DNA from: Aminobacter anthyllidis
Lineage (GTDB): Bacteria; Pseudomonadota; Alphaproteobacteria; Rhizobiales; Rhizobiaceae
Reading direction: 5' to 3'
Assembly: GCF_018555685.1 (NCBI RefSeq)
Contig: NZ_JAFLWW010000013.1
Location: 1-64,000 of the forward strand
Length of the DNA: 64,000 nucleotides
The position numbers and the translations under genes are program-made. Below, piece by piece: positions 18,185 through 27,111 of the stretch. Positions within the stretch are counted from its first letter, which is position 1. Each line of letters starts with the position of its first letter. The notes under the pieces were generated by a model. It did not search any database. It had not been told where the DNA came from and worked only from the letters and a program-made list of their open reading frames with translations.

Positions 18185-18538
18185 TCAGCCGGCCAGCGCC
18201 GGTCTCCAGACACGCTCCGGCGCGCGCCAGTCGATGCCCTCGATCAGCATTGCGAGTTGTGCCGGCGTCAATGTGATCGAGCCGTCATAACCTGCCATAC
18301 GCGGCCACACGAAGCTGCCCTGGTCGAGCCGCTTGGTGAACAGACACAGACCGTTGCCGTCCCAGAACAGGATCTTGAGCAGCGACGCCTTCTTGCCCCG
18401 GAAGGCAAACAGATGACCCGAGAACGGGTCCTGCTTCAGCGTTGCCTGGACCAGCATGGCGAGCCCGTCCAGTCCCTTCCGCATGTCGGTGTGCCCCAGT
18501 GCCAGATGCACCTTCACGCCCGCCGGAACGATCATCAT
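18185..18538 (-). CDS. tnpB: IS66-family accessory protein TnpB
   Basis: A 117-residue IS66 Orf2 protein with the family core GHTDMRKGLDGLAMLVQ, FSGHLFAFRGKKA and KILFWDGNGLCLFTKRL. Its role in transposition is undefined biochemically but required. The start overlaps the end of tnpA by four bases (coupled). The frame is full length. Confidence 0.9.
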   Translation of the reverse strand: MMIVPAGVKVHLALGHTDMRKGLDGLAMLVQATLKQDPFSGHLFAFRGKKASLLKILFWDGNGLCLFTKRLDQGSFVWPRMAGYDGSITLTPAQLAMLIEGIDWRAPERVWRPALAG

Positions 18539-19430
18539 GGGCTCACCCCTCCGCTGTCGATCCGTGCGCGCACCACATCGGGATCACACCCTCCCGGCAC
18601 GAACATGCGCCGCCCGTCAGGCAGATCGACGGCCATCATTCCGTCAGGCGGTTGCACGAACCTCTGCAGGGCCAGCGTCGCCGGCATGTCGTCAGGTAGC
18701 GTCACGGATACGAGTTTTGCGCGCTTCCTCTGCGCCACGTCGAACTGTACGCGCCAGCGGAACAGCATCCCCGTGACGATCCCGTGCTTGCGCGCGACGG
18801 CCGAGACGCTCACGCCTGGCTGGTCGCTCTCCAGCGCGATGGCACGCTTTTCCTCGTCGCTGAAGAAGCGCCTGGCAGCTTGTGGGGGCGGCGTCGGTCC
18901 ATCCTTCGCGGCACCTGTCAAGCCGCGTTCGGACGTCGTGCCGTTAGCACTAGTGCTAACGGTCGGGCGGGCGGAGGGATGAAGATGTGCGCGCCAGTCA
19001 ATCTCAACCTCGCCATCCTCCAAGCGGTCACGCCAACGGCGCAGCGCGTAGGGCGAAAGATGCAGTGCCGCGGCGTATTCGCGAACGCCCATGCCGCTCC
19101 AGTTCATCGCCTCGACATGCATGGCCCAGAATGCCCGGAGCGCACGATTGCGCACATCCGTGCTCACGCCGAAACGTTGGCGTTGACGCCGACGCGGCCC
19201 TTTCTGGCGTTGTTGCGGACACGCTTCTCGGAGCAATTGTGCCTGCGATTCCGCATGTTTGCGCGCTGCTTCCTTGCCCATCAGGTGGTCAACCAGCGCT
19301 CGAACGTACGCCGGTTGAGATGGTGATGGCGGCAATAGGTTGTGCGCGTCAACCCGCTCTGACGCCACGCTTCGACATGAATCACCCAGAAGGACTTACG
19401 TGCCGTGTTCTCGAAATGTCTCAAATTCAC
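18535..19430 (-). pseudogene. IS66 tnpA with single-base frameshift
   Basis: Compared with the intact copy at 15581-16465, one G is missing at about 19291 (GTCAACCAGC against GTCAAGCCAGC). From GTG 19430 the N-terminal part reads as in the sister copy and then leaves frame; the rest from DHLMGKEAARKHAESQ to the stop is intact. A shorter product from another upstream start is possible but lacks the first helix-turn-helix region. Confidence 0.8.
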
Positions 19431-19512
19431 CGGAGATCCTCCATGCTACGAAGGAACCCCACTTGCTGCGAATTTGCACTACGCCAACCAGGTGTCAGGA
19501 CCGGACGCTTAC

Positions 19513-19520
19513 GAAACGAC
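19513..19520. repeat. 8-bp target duplication (GAAACGAC), right copy
   Basis: Matches 16548-16555 exactly, directly outside the right terminus of the full IS66 element. Confidence 0.75.
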
Positions 19521-20238
19521 AGAGGACGGCGAGATAAAAGCGCATGCCCGAAACGCGTTAAGCCATTGGCATGGCTTGCATTTTTCTGTGCATGCCGGCT
19601 GGTCGCGGGCATACTGCCCGGTTTTTATGGGAGATTTCAGTACCTTCGCATGCACATGGTAGTTGCTCCGGCAGCCGGCAGCCTCGCATAAGGTTGGAAG
19701 ATCCGGGACATGCACAGCGCCTGAGCTGCAGATCGGCACGCAGATATATCAATTGCTGAAAGGGTCGCGTGTTGGGCCGTTCAGGCCCGAACTGTGCTAC
19801 CTTCGGTCACGCGCAGTGGTTCAGCGGTGCGGCATGGCCGGTCTGACTCGAAGCAGTCGTTTTCGCCAGGCCTATTCAACGAAGGCTCTGCGCCCTCATT
19901 TCGGCCGTTCGACCAGGTTCTACGGATTCCCAAGAGTAGACATCGCCGACAGACGCGTGCCTGCGGCCAAACTGGGGTGGGAAGGGTTCATCATGGTGGC
20001 ACCCGCGACAGTTTTCAGGCGACAGCATCGTCGGGCGCTCGGCGCGACGTATCGACAAGGTCATTGACGACAAGGTCGGCCAGTGGGCAAGGCACGCGCG
20101 GCCTGAAACGTGATCAGGCGGGTATATTTCACTTCTCTGCCGGCGGGCCAACTGCGCTATGTGACCGGCCTGTAGTGGTTGACCCGCACGTCGACGTCCA
20201 GACCACGAAAGCTGTAGTTGTTGCTCACAATACGCTTC
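19521..20238. other. intergenic, no intact gene seen
   Basis: Short frames on both strands lack family character. It separates the insertion sequence from decayed defence-type genes and is probably itself decayed. Confidence 0.5.
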
Positions 20239-21290
20239 CTATACCGAATTTTTGGTCGTTTTCCTCTTCGGTCCAATGCCCTCAAGCAGATCGGCGCCGC
20301 AGGTCTCCGACACTGTCTTTGCAAGCCGCGGCCAGCTCGTCCAAATCGCGCGCCGCTCGAATTCCGTGGGCCTGACGAAATCGGCGATGTGACGACTCAA
20401 GACCATCAGCGATACTGGTTGCTCGCCACCGTACGGCAGTTGGAGCGCCTTGCAGACCTGCGCCGACGTCCTGCCGTCCACCCAACCGTAGACCCGCTCA
20501 ACCCACTCATTGGCCTTGGCCAGGTTGGTTCTGCGGCTCTCGCGCTCGGCCAGCGATCGACCATAGATATCGGGCCACTTCAGTTGAACCAGGCACAGTT
20601 GGCCGGACTCACGGTCCACGATCGCGGCATCCACGTCGGTCAGGTCCGACCGATCGCGCTTGTAAAGGTTGAACACACCATCAGGCACGACGTAACGCCC
20701 CGTCTCCTCCAGCAAAGCCCGCAGATCCGTTCTGAACATTTCCTCCCGGGCGTCCAACGCTCGGTCCCAGTCGCATGGACCTGTCGCAACTGGTTGGTGA
20801 GACCGGCGATGGGGTTCATCAGCGCACCGAATATGGGCAGTAGAACGAAGTCGCGACCGAAGTCTACGTAGTAAGGGATAGGGACCTCGTAGTGAGCGTC
20901 CAAGCGCGCCGCGCCTTCGGCATCCAGCTTTAGGAGATCCAGAACCTGGCGCCCCGCTGCCCCGCCACCCCAGACCGACTCGATGTCGTCCTTGCGCGCG
21001 AAGATGGTGAGAAGATGGTCGAGGCTGGGGACCCGCGAACGGAGCTTGGTCGCGCAGGCGATGTGATGAAGCACCTTTCCATAGGCTTGGATCGAAATCT
21101 AGTTCCAGTCGCCGATCGTTCGCCCGGCGATCGGCGACCGTGCGGCGTCCATTTCCAGAAGCTCGGCTCGATTGGGAGCGACGTGGAAAGCGAATGCGAT
21201 CTGGTCGAGCGAACGGACCAACTCTATGACCCAGCACCCGCTCCAGTCCCGCCCATCGTTTGGCGTTCAACGCCTCTGAACGTTCGTTGC
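20239..21290 (-). pseudogene. decayed gene with nuclease-like C-terminal domain
   Basis: A single protein can be traced across two frames. The upstream part reads ELVRSLDQIAFAFHVAPNRA and later HHIACATKLRSRVPSLDHLL, but has an in-frame TAG near 21100. The frame shifts near 20790, after which it continues EEMFRTDLRALLEETGRYVV and DVDAAIVDRESGQLCLVQLK to a stop at 20239. The D...E-x-LVQLKW pattern resembles a PD-(D/E)xK nuclease or nuclease-related fold. At least two disabling changes make this inactive. Parent family not identified. Confidence 0.6.
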
Positions 21291-21300
21291 GGACATTCCG

Positions 21301-21843
21301 TTACATCTTGCCTACATAACCACGGGCCGAAGAGGTTGAGCACGCCACGTCTCGGGATCCAAGCGCAGGGTCGTCTCGAGGGGTGGTCGGGCGAGGGCGT
21401 TGGGCAAAGAGATGCACACGATAGAGGTGCCAGTCCCTGGCGCGTTCCTTGGCCACATCCATTTCATTTCGTGTCAGGAAGAATGGCGTCTGCGCCGCAC
21501 CATCCGTGGTCTTGACCTCTATGAGGCGCTCGGCACCATCATGGTCGAAGGACAGAACGTCGAAGCCGGCACCATCACCGAGTTCGGCGGAAACCCATTG
21601 CACCTTGCGAGCTAGGTCCTCTCGCGCCATTGCCGTCAGCCGTTTCCGCTCGAGCTCGACCACGAACTCCTCACCCACCCGTCCGAGCTCCCTATTTCTG
21701 AAGTCCCTTTCGACGGGGTCGAACTTGCGCACAAGCCGCGCGAGCCTATCACGCTGGCGACTATGGGGGAGAGCAGGGATGTCGCTGAACACCGCTCCGG
21801 GGTCGGCAAACTCCAGTGCATGCCATATGCTCCCGGCCCTCAT
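21301..21843 (-). pseudogene. DUF3883-domain protein, truncated and frameshifted
   Basis: Residues about 45-150 match the DUF3883 pattern: GRVGEEFVVELERKRL, DLARKVQWVSAELGDGAGFD, RLIEVKTTDGAAQTPFFLTR and DWHLYRVHLF. The E-V-K core is nuclease-like. The N-terminal bulk typical of these proteins is missing because the frame begins at the junction with the exporter gene at 21840. Near 21390 the frame shifts: the alternative frame reads LARPPLETTLRLDPETWRAQ, the usual ending. DUF3883 proteins are frequent in defence loci, so this is a relic of one. Confidence 0.7.
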
Positions 21844-22865
21844 TTCATCAGCGTAACGAGGCCCAGCCCGACTGTCGCAATAAACAATGTCGCAAGACCA
21901 GAAACAACTAACGGTCGAAAGCCCCTCCGTCTGAGCTTCGACAAGTTCGTACCCAGCCCCAACGCTCCCATCGCCGCGGTCAAAAGGACAGGCGTAACGA
22001 CCACAATAGGCGCGCGGAGCTGTTCTGGTACCAGTCCGGAACTGTTGAGCATAGTTAGCAAGAGGAACCCAACAATGAATGTCGGAATCACCTGCATGCC
22101 TTTGCGTGGGAGAGACGCATCGGCGGGGATTGCAGCCAAGGCTGCAATACCGACCACCAGCGGGGCCAGCATCATAACTCGCGCTAGTTTGGCTACGACC
22201 GCTGTTTGGCCCGCGACTTCGCCTCCTTGGAAACCCGCGCCAACCACCTGGGCGACCTCATGCACAGAAAGCCCTATCCATAATCCATATTCATATGGGT
22301 CCAACCCTAGAATGGCTTGCAACAATGGATATAGGAACATCGCGATCGTTCCGAACAGCGTGATGCACGCCACGGCATAGGAGACGTCTTCGTCATCGGC
22401 TTTGGCTACCGCATTGGCACCCGCGATGGCTGATGCCCCACACACTGAAGTCCCTGCGGCGAGCAATAGTGCGAGTTTGCGGTCAATCCCGAGAACCCTG
22501 CCCATCCAGACGGTGAACGAGAAGGTCAATACCAGCGCCGCCGCCGCAACAGCCAAACCCGTGACGCCGATACTCGCCAATTGTCCAAAGGTCAGTTGCA
22601 GGCCGAGAAGAGCTACTGCAAGACGAAGCAGCTTCTTGCCTGCAATCCCTAAGCCGGCATTCGCCTCCGGTGAAAAACCCACGGTGTTTGCAAACAGCAT
22701 TCCTACAAAAATCGCCGAGATCATTGGGCTCAGGGCCGAGAAGAATGGCAGGTGCCGCAGCCCATATGCTGAGGCGGTAATCACCCCGACGAGTACCAGA
22801 CCCGGAACGTAACTGGCGACTGCGCTTGATTTCCGTGGAGCAAGAACTACCGATGGGTGATCCAA
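21840..22865 (-). CDS. YeiH-family putative sulfate/sulfonate exporter
   Basis: A 341-residue membrane protein with about ten hydrophobic helices and the conserved family segments SALSPMISAIFVGMLFAN, KKLLRLAVALLGLQLTFGQ, GTSVCGASAIAGANAV and GLSVHEVAQVVGAGFQGG. The family (conserved hypothetical 698) includes proteins linked to sulfate or sulfite efflux during sulfonate breakdown. The start codon appears to be TTG 22865 with a weak ribosome site; a downstream start is possible. It begins the catabolic cargo; its 3' end abuts the truncated DUF3883 gene, which looks like a recombination junction. Confidence 0.8.
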   Translation of the reverse strand: MDHPSVVLAPRKSSAVASYVPGLVLVGVITASAYGLRHLPFFSALSPMISAIFVGMLFANTVGFSPEANAGLGIAGKKLLRLAVALLGLQLTFGQLASIGVTGLAVAAAALVLTFSFTVWMGRVLGIDRKLALLLAAGTSVCGASAIAGANAVAKADDEDVSYAVACITLFGTIAMFLYPLLQAILGLDPYEYGLWIGLSVHEVAQVVGAGFQGGEVAGQTAVVAKLARVMMLAPLVVGIAALAAIPADASLPRKGMQVIPTFIVGFLLLTMLNSSGLVPEQLRAPIVVVTPVLLTAAMGALGLGTNLSKLRRRGFRPLVVSGLATLFIATVGLGLVTLMK

Positions 22866-23663
22866 GTTTGCATTCCGAGTGAGAGTTGAATGCTGGACCC
22901 ATAGAAATTTTGTACTTCAAACTCCAACTGGAAAGAACGATCGTTCTAATCGCCGTCGCCGAACGATGAGCGAGCCCCGACAAACCTCTCGTTCTGGGCC
23001 TTGTCTATGTCGACAATTTCCTATCGGAACCGCTCTTTGGCGCGGGGACAACCTGAGACGACAGCACCATGGTCACGTCATGGGGCAGCACCTAGAGATT
23101 TCGGTGTAGCCGACCGGATGGGTCTTTGCCAGTGGACCGACTGAGATCAGTTCCCCTTCGCAAATAGTGGGATGGGAAGGGATAAACCCTAGCCAAACGG
23201 TTTCATTGGCCTGCATGGCCGGAGGCTAAGACTGATAAGCGGCTAGCGTCAATCTTCTCCGATCTCAAAGCGCAGACCAACCCCTGGAGTGACTTCTTCG
23301 AATAGATCCATTGGCAATGGGGATCGCTCGGCCTGCGCAGCGACCTTGGGAAATCGAAAGCAATGGACCAGAAACCCGTATTTTCATTGCGTACGCGGTT
23401 GCGCTCCTATTGCGCGTCAGTGCGACGTAATAGGAGCGGTTATGATCAGGACGATCCTGCAATATTCGGACTCGATGCGAGCGGACCACCACGGTCTCCT
23501 TAGCTCGTAAGAGCTCGGTGGCGAGAAGTTTGTTCCGCATCAACAAGAGCAAGTCCTGAGTTATTTCGAGCAGTCACTGTTGCGCGGAAAAGGGCGTTGC
23601 AATGCTCTCCACACGTGCACAGTGCAATACAACAGCCTGATCGCAGGCAATGGAGTAATCATC
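22866..23663. other. 800-bp intergenic with a strong inverted repeat
   Basis: No gene is convincing. CGCTCCTATT (23402-23411) and AATAGGAGCG (23429-23438) form a perfect 10-base stem with a 17-base loop. It could be a terminator for either side or a mobile-element remnant. Confidence 0.5.
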
Positions 23664-24086
23664 GTGGCCCATCAACGGATCCGCAAATTCAACACCAAGG
23701 ATACCTATCCAGAGCAGAAGATAGACAACGACCTGTGTCAGGCCGTAGTCGCTAAGGGCTCAATGGTATTTGTGCGAGGGCAAATAGGACAGGATCTAGA
23801 AACGCGTGAAAGCGTTGCCATTGGAGATCCCGCAGGGCAAACGGAACGAGCGATGGCTAATGTAAAGATGCTATTGGAAGAAGCCGGGTCCCATCTCGAT
23901 CACATATGCAAGATAACGATCTATCTTGTTGATCCGCGGTATCGGGAGCCAGTGTATAGGACCGTCGGCAAGTGGCTCAACGGTGTTTTTCCGGTGTCGA
24001 CTGGCTTGGTTATCTCTGCCCTAGCTCGGCCCGAATGGCTCGTCGAAATTGACGTTATTGCGGTCATCCCAGAGGCCGTCAGCTGA
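23664..24086 (+). CDS. RidA-family (YjgF/YER057c/UK114) protein
   Basis: A 140-residue protein from GTG 23664 (TGGAG 8 bases upstream). Typical features: FVRGQIGQDLETRE near the middle, QTERAMANVKMLLEEAGSHL followed by DHICKITIYLVDPRYR, and a late ALARPEWLVEIDVIAVIP. RidA proteins hydrolyse reactive enamine or imine intermediates; relatives act in catabolic pathways. The conserved Arg of the ammonia-forming RidA clade is replaced by the ARPEWLVEID context, so the substrate is open. It is followed 95 bases later by an aspartase-family lyase, a plausible source of such intermediates. Confidence 0.8.
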   Translation: MAHQRIRKFNTKDTYPEQKIDNDLCQAVVAKGSMVFVRGQIGQDLETRESVAIGDPAGQTERAMANVKMLLEEAGSHLDHICKITIYLVDPRYREPVYRTVGKWLNGVFPVSTGLVISALARPEWLVEIDVIAVIPEAVS

Positions 24087-24181
24087 GGGGATCGAGCCGG
24101 TCAACCCCAGATTCACTCGCTGCTTGAAGCAGGTATTTACAGGGACGATCGACCACCTTTGGTGGCATTGGTGATAATCTT

Positions 24182-25693
24182 ATGGTCGATCTTGCTACAA
24201 CAAACTCTGACATCCCCTCACCAAAGACGTTCGAGCTTTCTGCGTCCGAAACTCGAACCGAGCATGATCTGCTTGGCGATGCGGAAGTTCCTGCAGGCGT
24301 TTATTGGGGGGTGCACACCTTGCGTGCCCTAAGCAACTTTCCAATCACGGGTGTACCAATCGCCCATTTTCCGGAGTTTGTTCGCGCGTTGGCATTGGTA
24401 AAGCAGGCAGCTTCGCGTGCTAACCACCGCCTGGGATACCTGGCTACAGCTAAAGCCGAAGCTATCGATCAAGCCTGTGAGATGGTCGCGAATGGCGGGT
24501 ATTGTCGCGACCAGTTCGTCGTTGACGCCATACAGGGTGGCGCCGGAACCTCCACAAATATGAACGCCAACGAGGTGATCGCCAATATTGGGCTCGAGTT
24601 GATGGGGCGAAAAAAGGGGGACTACGCCGCGCTGCACCCAAATGATGATGTGAACATGGCTCAGTCTACAAATGATGCCTATCCCACGGCGCTACGCCTC
24701 GCGATCATTTTTGCCGGCGGCCCACTGGTGGCCGCACTTGAGGAACTTGCATTTGCTTTCAAGTCCAAAGCTGTCGAATTCGCAGATGTCTTGAAGGTTG
24801 GTCGAACCCAGCTCCAAGATGCGGTTCCCATGACGCTCGGTCAGGAATTTGATGCCTTCTTCGCAACCATCAAAGAGGATATAGCGCGGCTCAAGGAGGC
24901 GATGGCGCTGTTTCGCGAGGTAAATCTCGGTGCAACGGCGATCGGTACCGGAATTAACACTGACGCTCGGTATGGCCCACTGGCAATTGAGGAGCTTGCA
25001 CGAAATTCTGGCATACCAATGGTTCCTGCTCTCAACCTCATTGAGGCGACTTCGGATATGGGAGCCTTTGTTCTTTTTTCCGGAATATTGAAGCGGGTGG
25101 CGGTCAAGTTATCGAAGATCTGTAACGATCTGCGTTTGTTGTCGAGCGGGCCGCGCGCGGGATTCGGTGAGATCACCCTGCCGGTTGTCCAGGCCGGCTC
25201 TTCAATCATGCCGGGAAAGGTCAATCCAGTCATTCCAGAAGTCGTCAATCAGGTAGCGTACATGGTGATTGGCCATGACCTGACTGTGACGCTATGCGCG
25301 GAAAGCGGCCAACTGCAACTCAATGCCTTTGAGCCGACGATCGGATACTGCGTTCTGTCTTCGCTCCGCATACTGACCTCAGCCGTGGAAACCCTCGCTG
25401 CCAAATGTGTCGCGGGGATCGCTGCCGACCGCAACCGATGCCGTGCTCTTGTCGACGACAGCATAGGCCTGGTTACCGCGCTAGTTCCCACATTGGGATA
25501 TGAGGCCTGTTCACGCATTGCGAAACAGGCCTTGCAGCAGAACAAGAGCGTTTCCCAAATTGTTCTGGAAGAAGAATTGCTAACGCCAGAGCATCTGTAT
25601 CGCCTACTTCGCCCCGAAATGATGACCGCTCCCTCCCGTTCCCTGGATCAAGGAATGTCATTTGCTCAAGCGGGCGCTTTGCCCATTACGTGA
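24182..25693 (+). CDS. aspartase/fumarase-superfamily lyase (aspartate ammonia-lyase-like)
   Basis: A 503-residue protein with the superfamily blocks in order: GGAGTSTNMNANEVIAN (about 119-135), NDDVNMAQSTNDAYPTALR, and the signature GSSIMPGKVNPVIPEVVNQV (about 340). The catalytic serine of SS is in the flexible loop. Overall form is closest to aspartate ammonia-lyase. The superfamily also includes EDDS lyase and other C-N lyases, so an N-substituted aspartate substrate is possible in this catabolic context. It is followed at 15 bases by the periplasmic-binding-like gene, with which it is probably co-transcribed. Confidence 0.85.
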   Translation: MVDLATTNSDIPSPKTFELSASETRTEHDLLGDAEVPAGVYWGVHTLRALSNFPITGVPIAHFPEFVRALALVKQAASRANHRLGYLATAKAEAIDQACEMVANGGYCRDQFVVDAIQGGAGTSTNMNANEVIANIGLELMGRKKGDYAALHPNDDVNMAQSTNDAYPTALRLAIIFAGGPLVAALEELAFAFKSKAVEFADVLKVGRTQLQDAVPMTLGQEFDAFFATIKEDIARLKEAMALFREVNLGATAIGTGINTDARYGPLAIEELARNSGIPMVPALNLIEATSDMGAFVLFSGILKRVAVKLSKICNDLRLLSSGPRAGFGEITLPVVQAGSSIMPGKVNPVIPEVVNQVAYMVIGHDLTVTLCAESGQLQLNAFEPTIGYCVLSSLRILTSAVETLAAKCVAGIAADRNRCRALVDDSIGLVTALVPTLGYEACSRIAKQALQQNKSVSQIVLEEELLTPEHLYRLLRPEMMTAPSRSLDQGMSFAQAGALPIT

Positions 25694-25708
25694 AAAGGAA
25701 CGTAGACG

Positions 25709-26515
25709 ATGAGGACCGCGAGCCTTCCGATGTACAACTTTGCTGAGATGAAAGAAGCAAACGTTAGGCTATTGTCGAGTTTGCAAGAAAGGATGCGGGC
25801 AAGAGAATTCGACGTTAGCGACATCATCTATAGGCCGGACAGTCCGCCCATACCAGAAACAACCGGACAATCGGTCTATTTCACCCAGGTATGCGGATTC
25901 CCGCTGATGAAGTGTTTTCGCGATCAATACCGTTTGTTGGCTGCCCCAATCTACTCCTTTGAGGGATGTATCGGCGCAACGCATCGTGCGTTCTTTCTAG
26001 TTCGTAGCGAGAGTTCGGCCGTCACATTGGCAGACATGAGCGGGGCCACATTTGGCTGCAACAGTCTGCTCTCAAATTCGGGCATGAACCTACCTCGCTT
26101 GTCGCTGGCGCAACTGAAAGATAGGCGCCCGCAATTTTCGGCAATCAAGATTACCGGCAACCACAGTGCGAGTCTGGACGAGCTGGCTGCCGGGAACATC
26201 GATCTTTGTTCAATCGATTGCGTCACCTGGGGATTGTTTCAGAGCTTTCGGCCCGATGCGGCGCGGAGATTTCGGATATTGGAGGAGACTTCATTAAGTC
26301 CGACCATTCCGTTCGTAACCTCGGCAGAGACATCGGACGCAGAAGCGGCTTCTCTAGTGGAAGTGCTGCATGACGTGATGAATGACCCTGCCTTGCAAGA
26401 GACAAGAAACATACTCGGTCTCCTCGGGCTGGAACCACCCGACATGGTCGCCTACAAAATGATCTCCGAACTTGAAGTGGAAGCGACAAGGCTAGGCTAC
26501 GCAAATATCGTCTGA
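25709..26515 (+). CDS. PhnD-like substrate-binding-fold protein without signal peptide
   Basis: A 268-residue protein starting MRTASLPMYNFAEMKEANVR, the usual opening of cytoplasmic PhnD-like proteins. It has the fold's marks: TQVCGFPLMKCF, then FLVRSESSAVTLADMSGATF, and ASLDELAAGNIDLCSIDCVT. No signal peptide or lipobox is seen, so it is unlikely to serve an ABC transporter directly and may be an intracellular ligand-binding or sensing protein. It lies 15 bases after the lyase gene. Confidence 0.7.
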   Translation: MRTASLPMYNFAEMKEANVRLLSSLQERMRAREFDVSDIIYRPDSPPIPETTGQSVYFTQVCGFPLMKCFRDQYRLLAAPIYSFEGCIGATHRAFFLVRSESSAVTLADMSGATFGCNSLLSNSGMNLPRLSLAQLKDRRPQFSAIKITGNHSASLDELAAGNIDLCSIDCVTWGLFQSFRPDAARRFRILEETSLSPTIPFVTSAETSDAEAASLVEVLHDVMNDPALQETRNILGLLGLEPPDMVAYKMISELEVEATRLGYANIV

Positions 26516-27111
26516 GCAGGCTCCACACGTCGCCTCACAGCTCTCCTAATGACGTCGCCTGAGCATCGTCCAGCTCATTGAAGATATTGACGACCGGCCG
26601 ATTTTGCCGGGTCGGTGGCCTTGTCTGCGATCTCGCCCAGCCCACAAATGACGGGCGGGGTGGGAAGGCTGCGGCACTCCAGGCCGCGGCGGCCTTGAAA
26701 ACACTCCTCAAGCTAGCGCTGGCGGGCTAGGGGAACCAAGCAAGCAATAAGCTCGGAAACGCTCTTCGTCGGCGACTAGCTTGGCGTCATGATATCCCAA
26801 ACATTGTCGCTGGCATCTGCTTCCGGAATAGGACGGTTTCCAGCCATGCCTGCTGCGAAGGTGCCATCGGCCGATTGGAGCAAGATCTGCGATCACCGCG
26901 AACGCGCCTCCGGCCACCTTCCGCTGATGTTTTGACTTAGGAAATTGTTACGCTTCGCCTCACGTTTTTCGGGGTTTCATTTTGAGATGCCATATTTCAA
27001 CATCGACTCCAGTCGCGGACAGGTAGATACGCTGTAGATTCCCGCGCTAACGCCATCTTCGAGAATTGCAGTTGACCTGGGCCCTCAAGGCGACCAGCGG
27101 GAGGATAAGTC
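26516..27111. other. intergenic before monooxygenase gene
   Basis: No gene seen. About 35 bases before the monooxygenase start lies GGGCCCTCAAGG (27079-27090), a degraded form of the palindrome found before the transporter genes at 39466, 56960 and 58004. Confidence 0.4.

Larger units (their letters stand above)
16556..19512 (-). mobile_element. near-complete IS66-family insertion sequence
   Basis: About 2.96 kb bounded by imperfect inverted repeats, GTATGCGTCCGG at the left and CCGGACGCTTAC (reverse GTAAGCGTCCGG) at the right, with GAAACGAC on both sides. Gene order from the right is tnpA, tnpB, tnpC on the minus strand, the IS66 layout. tnpA carries a frameshift, so autonomous activity is doubtful. 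The element abuts the right end of a partial sister copy. Confidence 0.9.

Noticed and set aside
15767-18982. A very long plus-strand open frame across the IS66 copies
   Set aside because: It is antisense to tnpA, tnpB and tnpC, which have clear family motifs on the minus strand; the frame is open only because of high GC.
24182-25693. Assignment as EDDS or EDTA lyase pathway
   Set aside because: The neighbouring monooxygenase pair is suggestive, but the lyase sequence alone looks like ordinary aspartate ammonia-lyase and no chelate transporter set is present.
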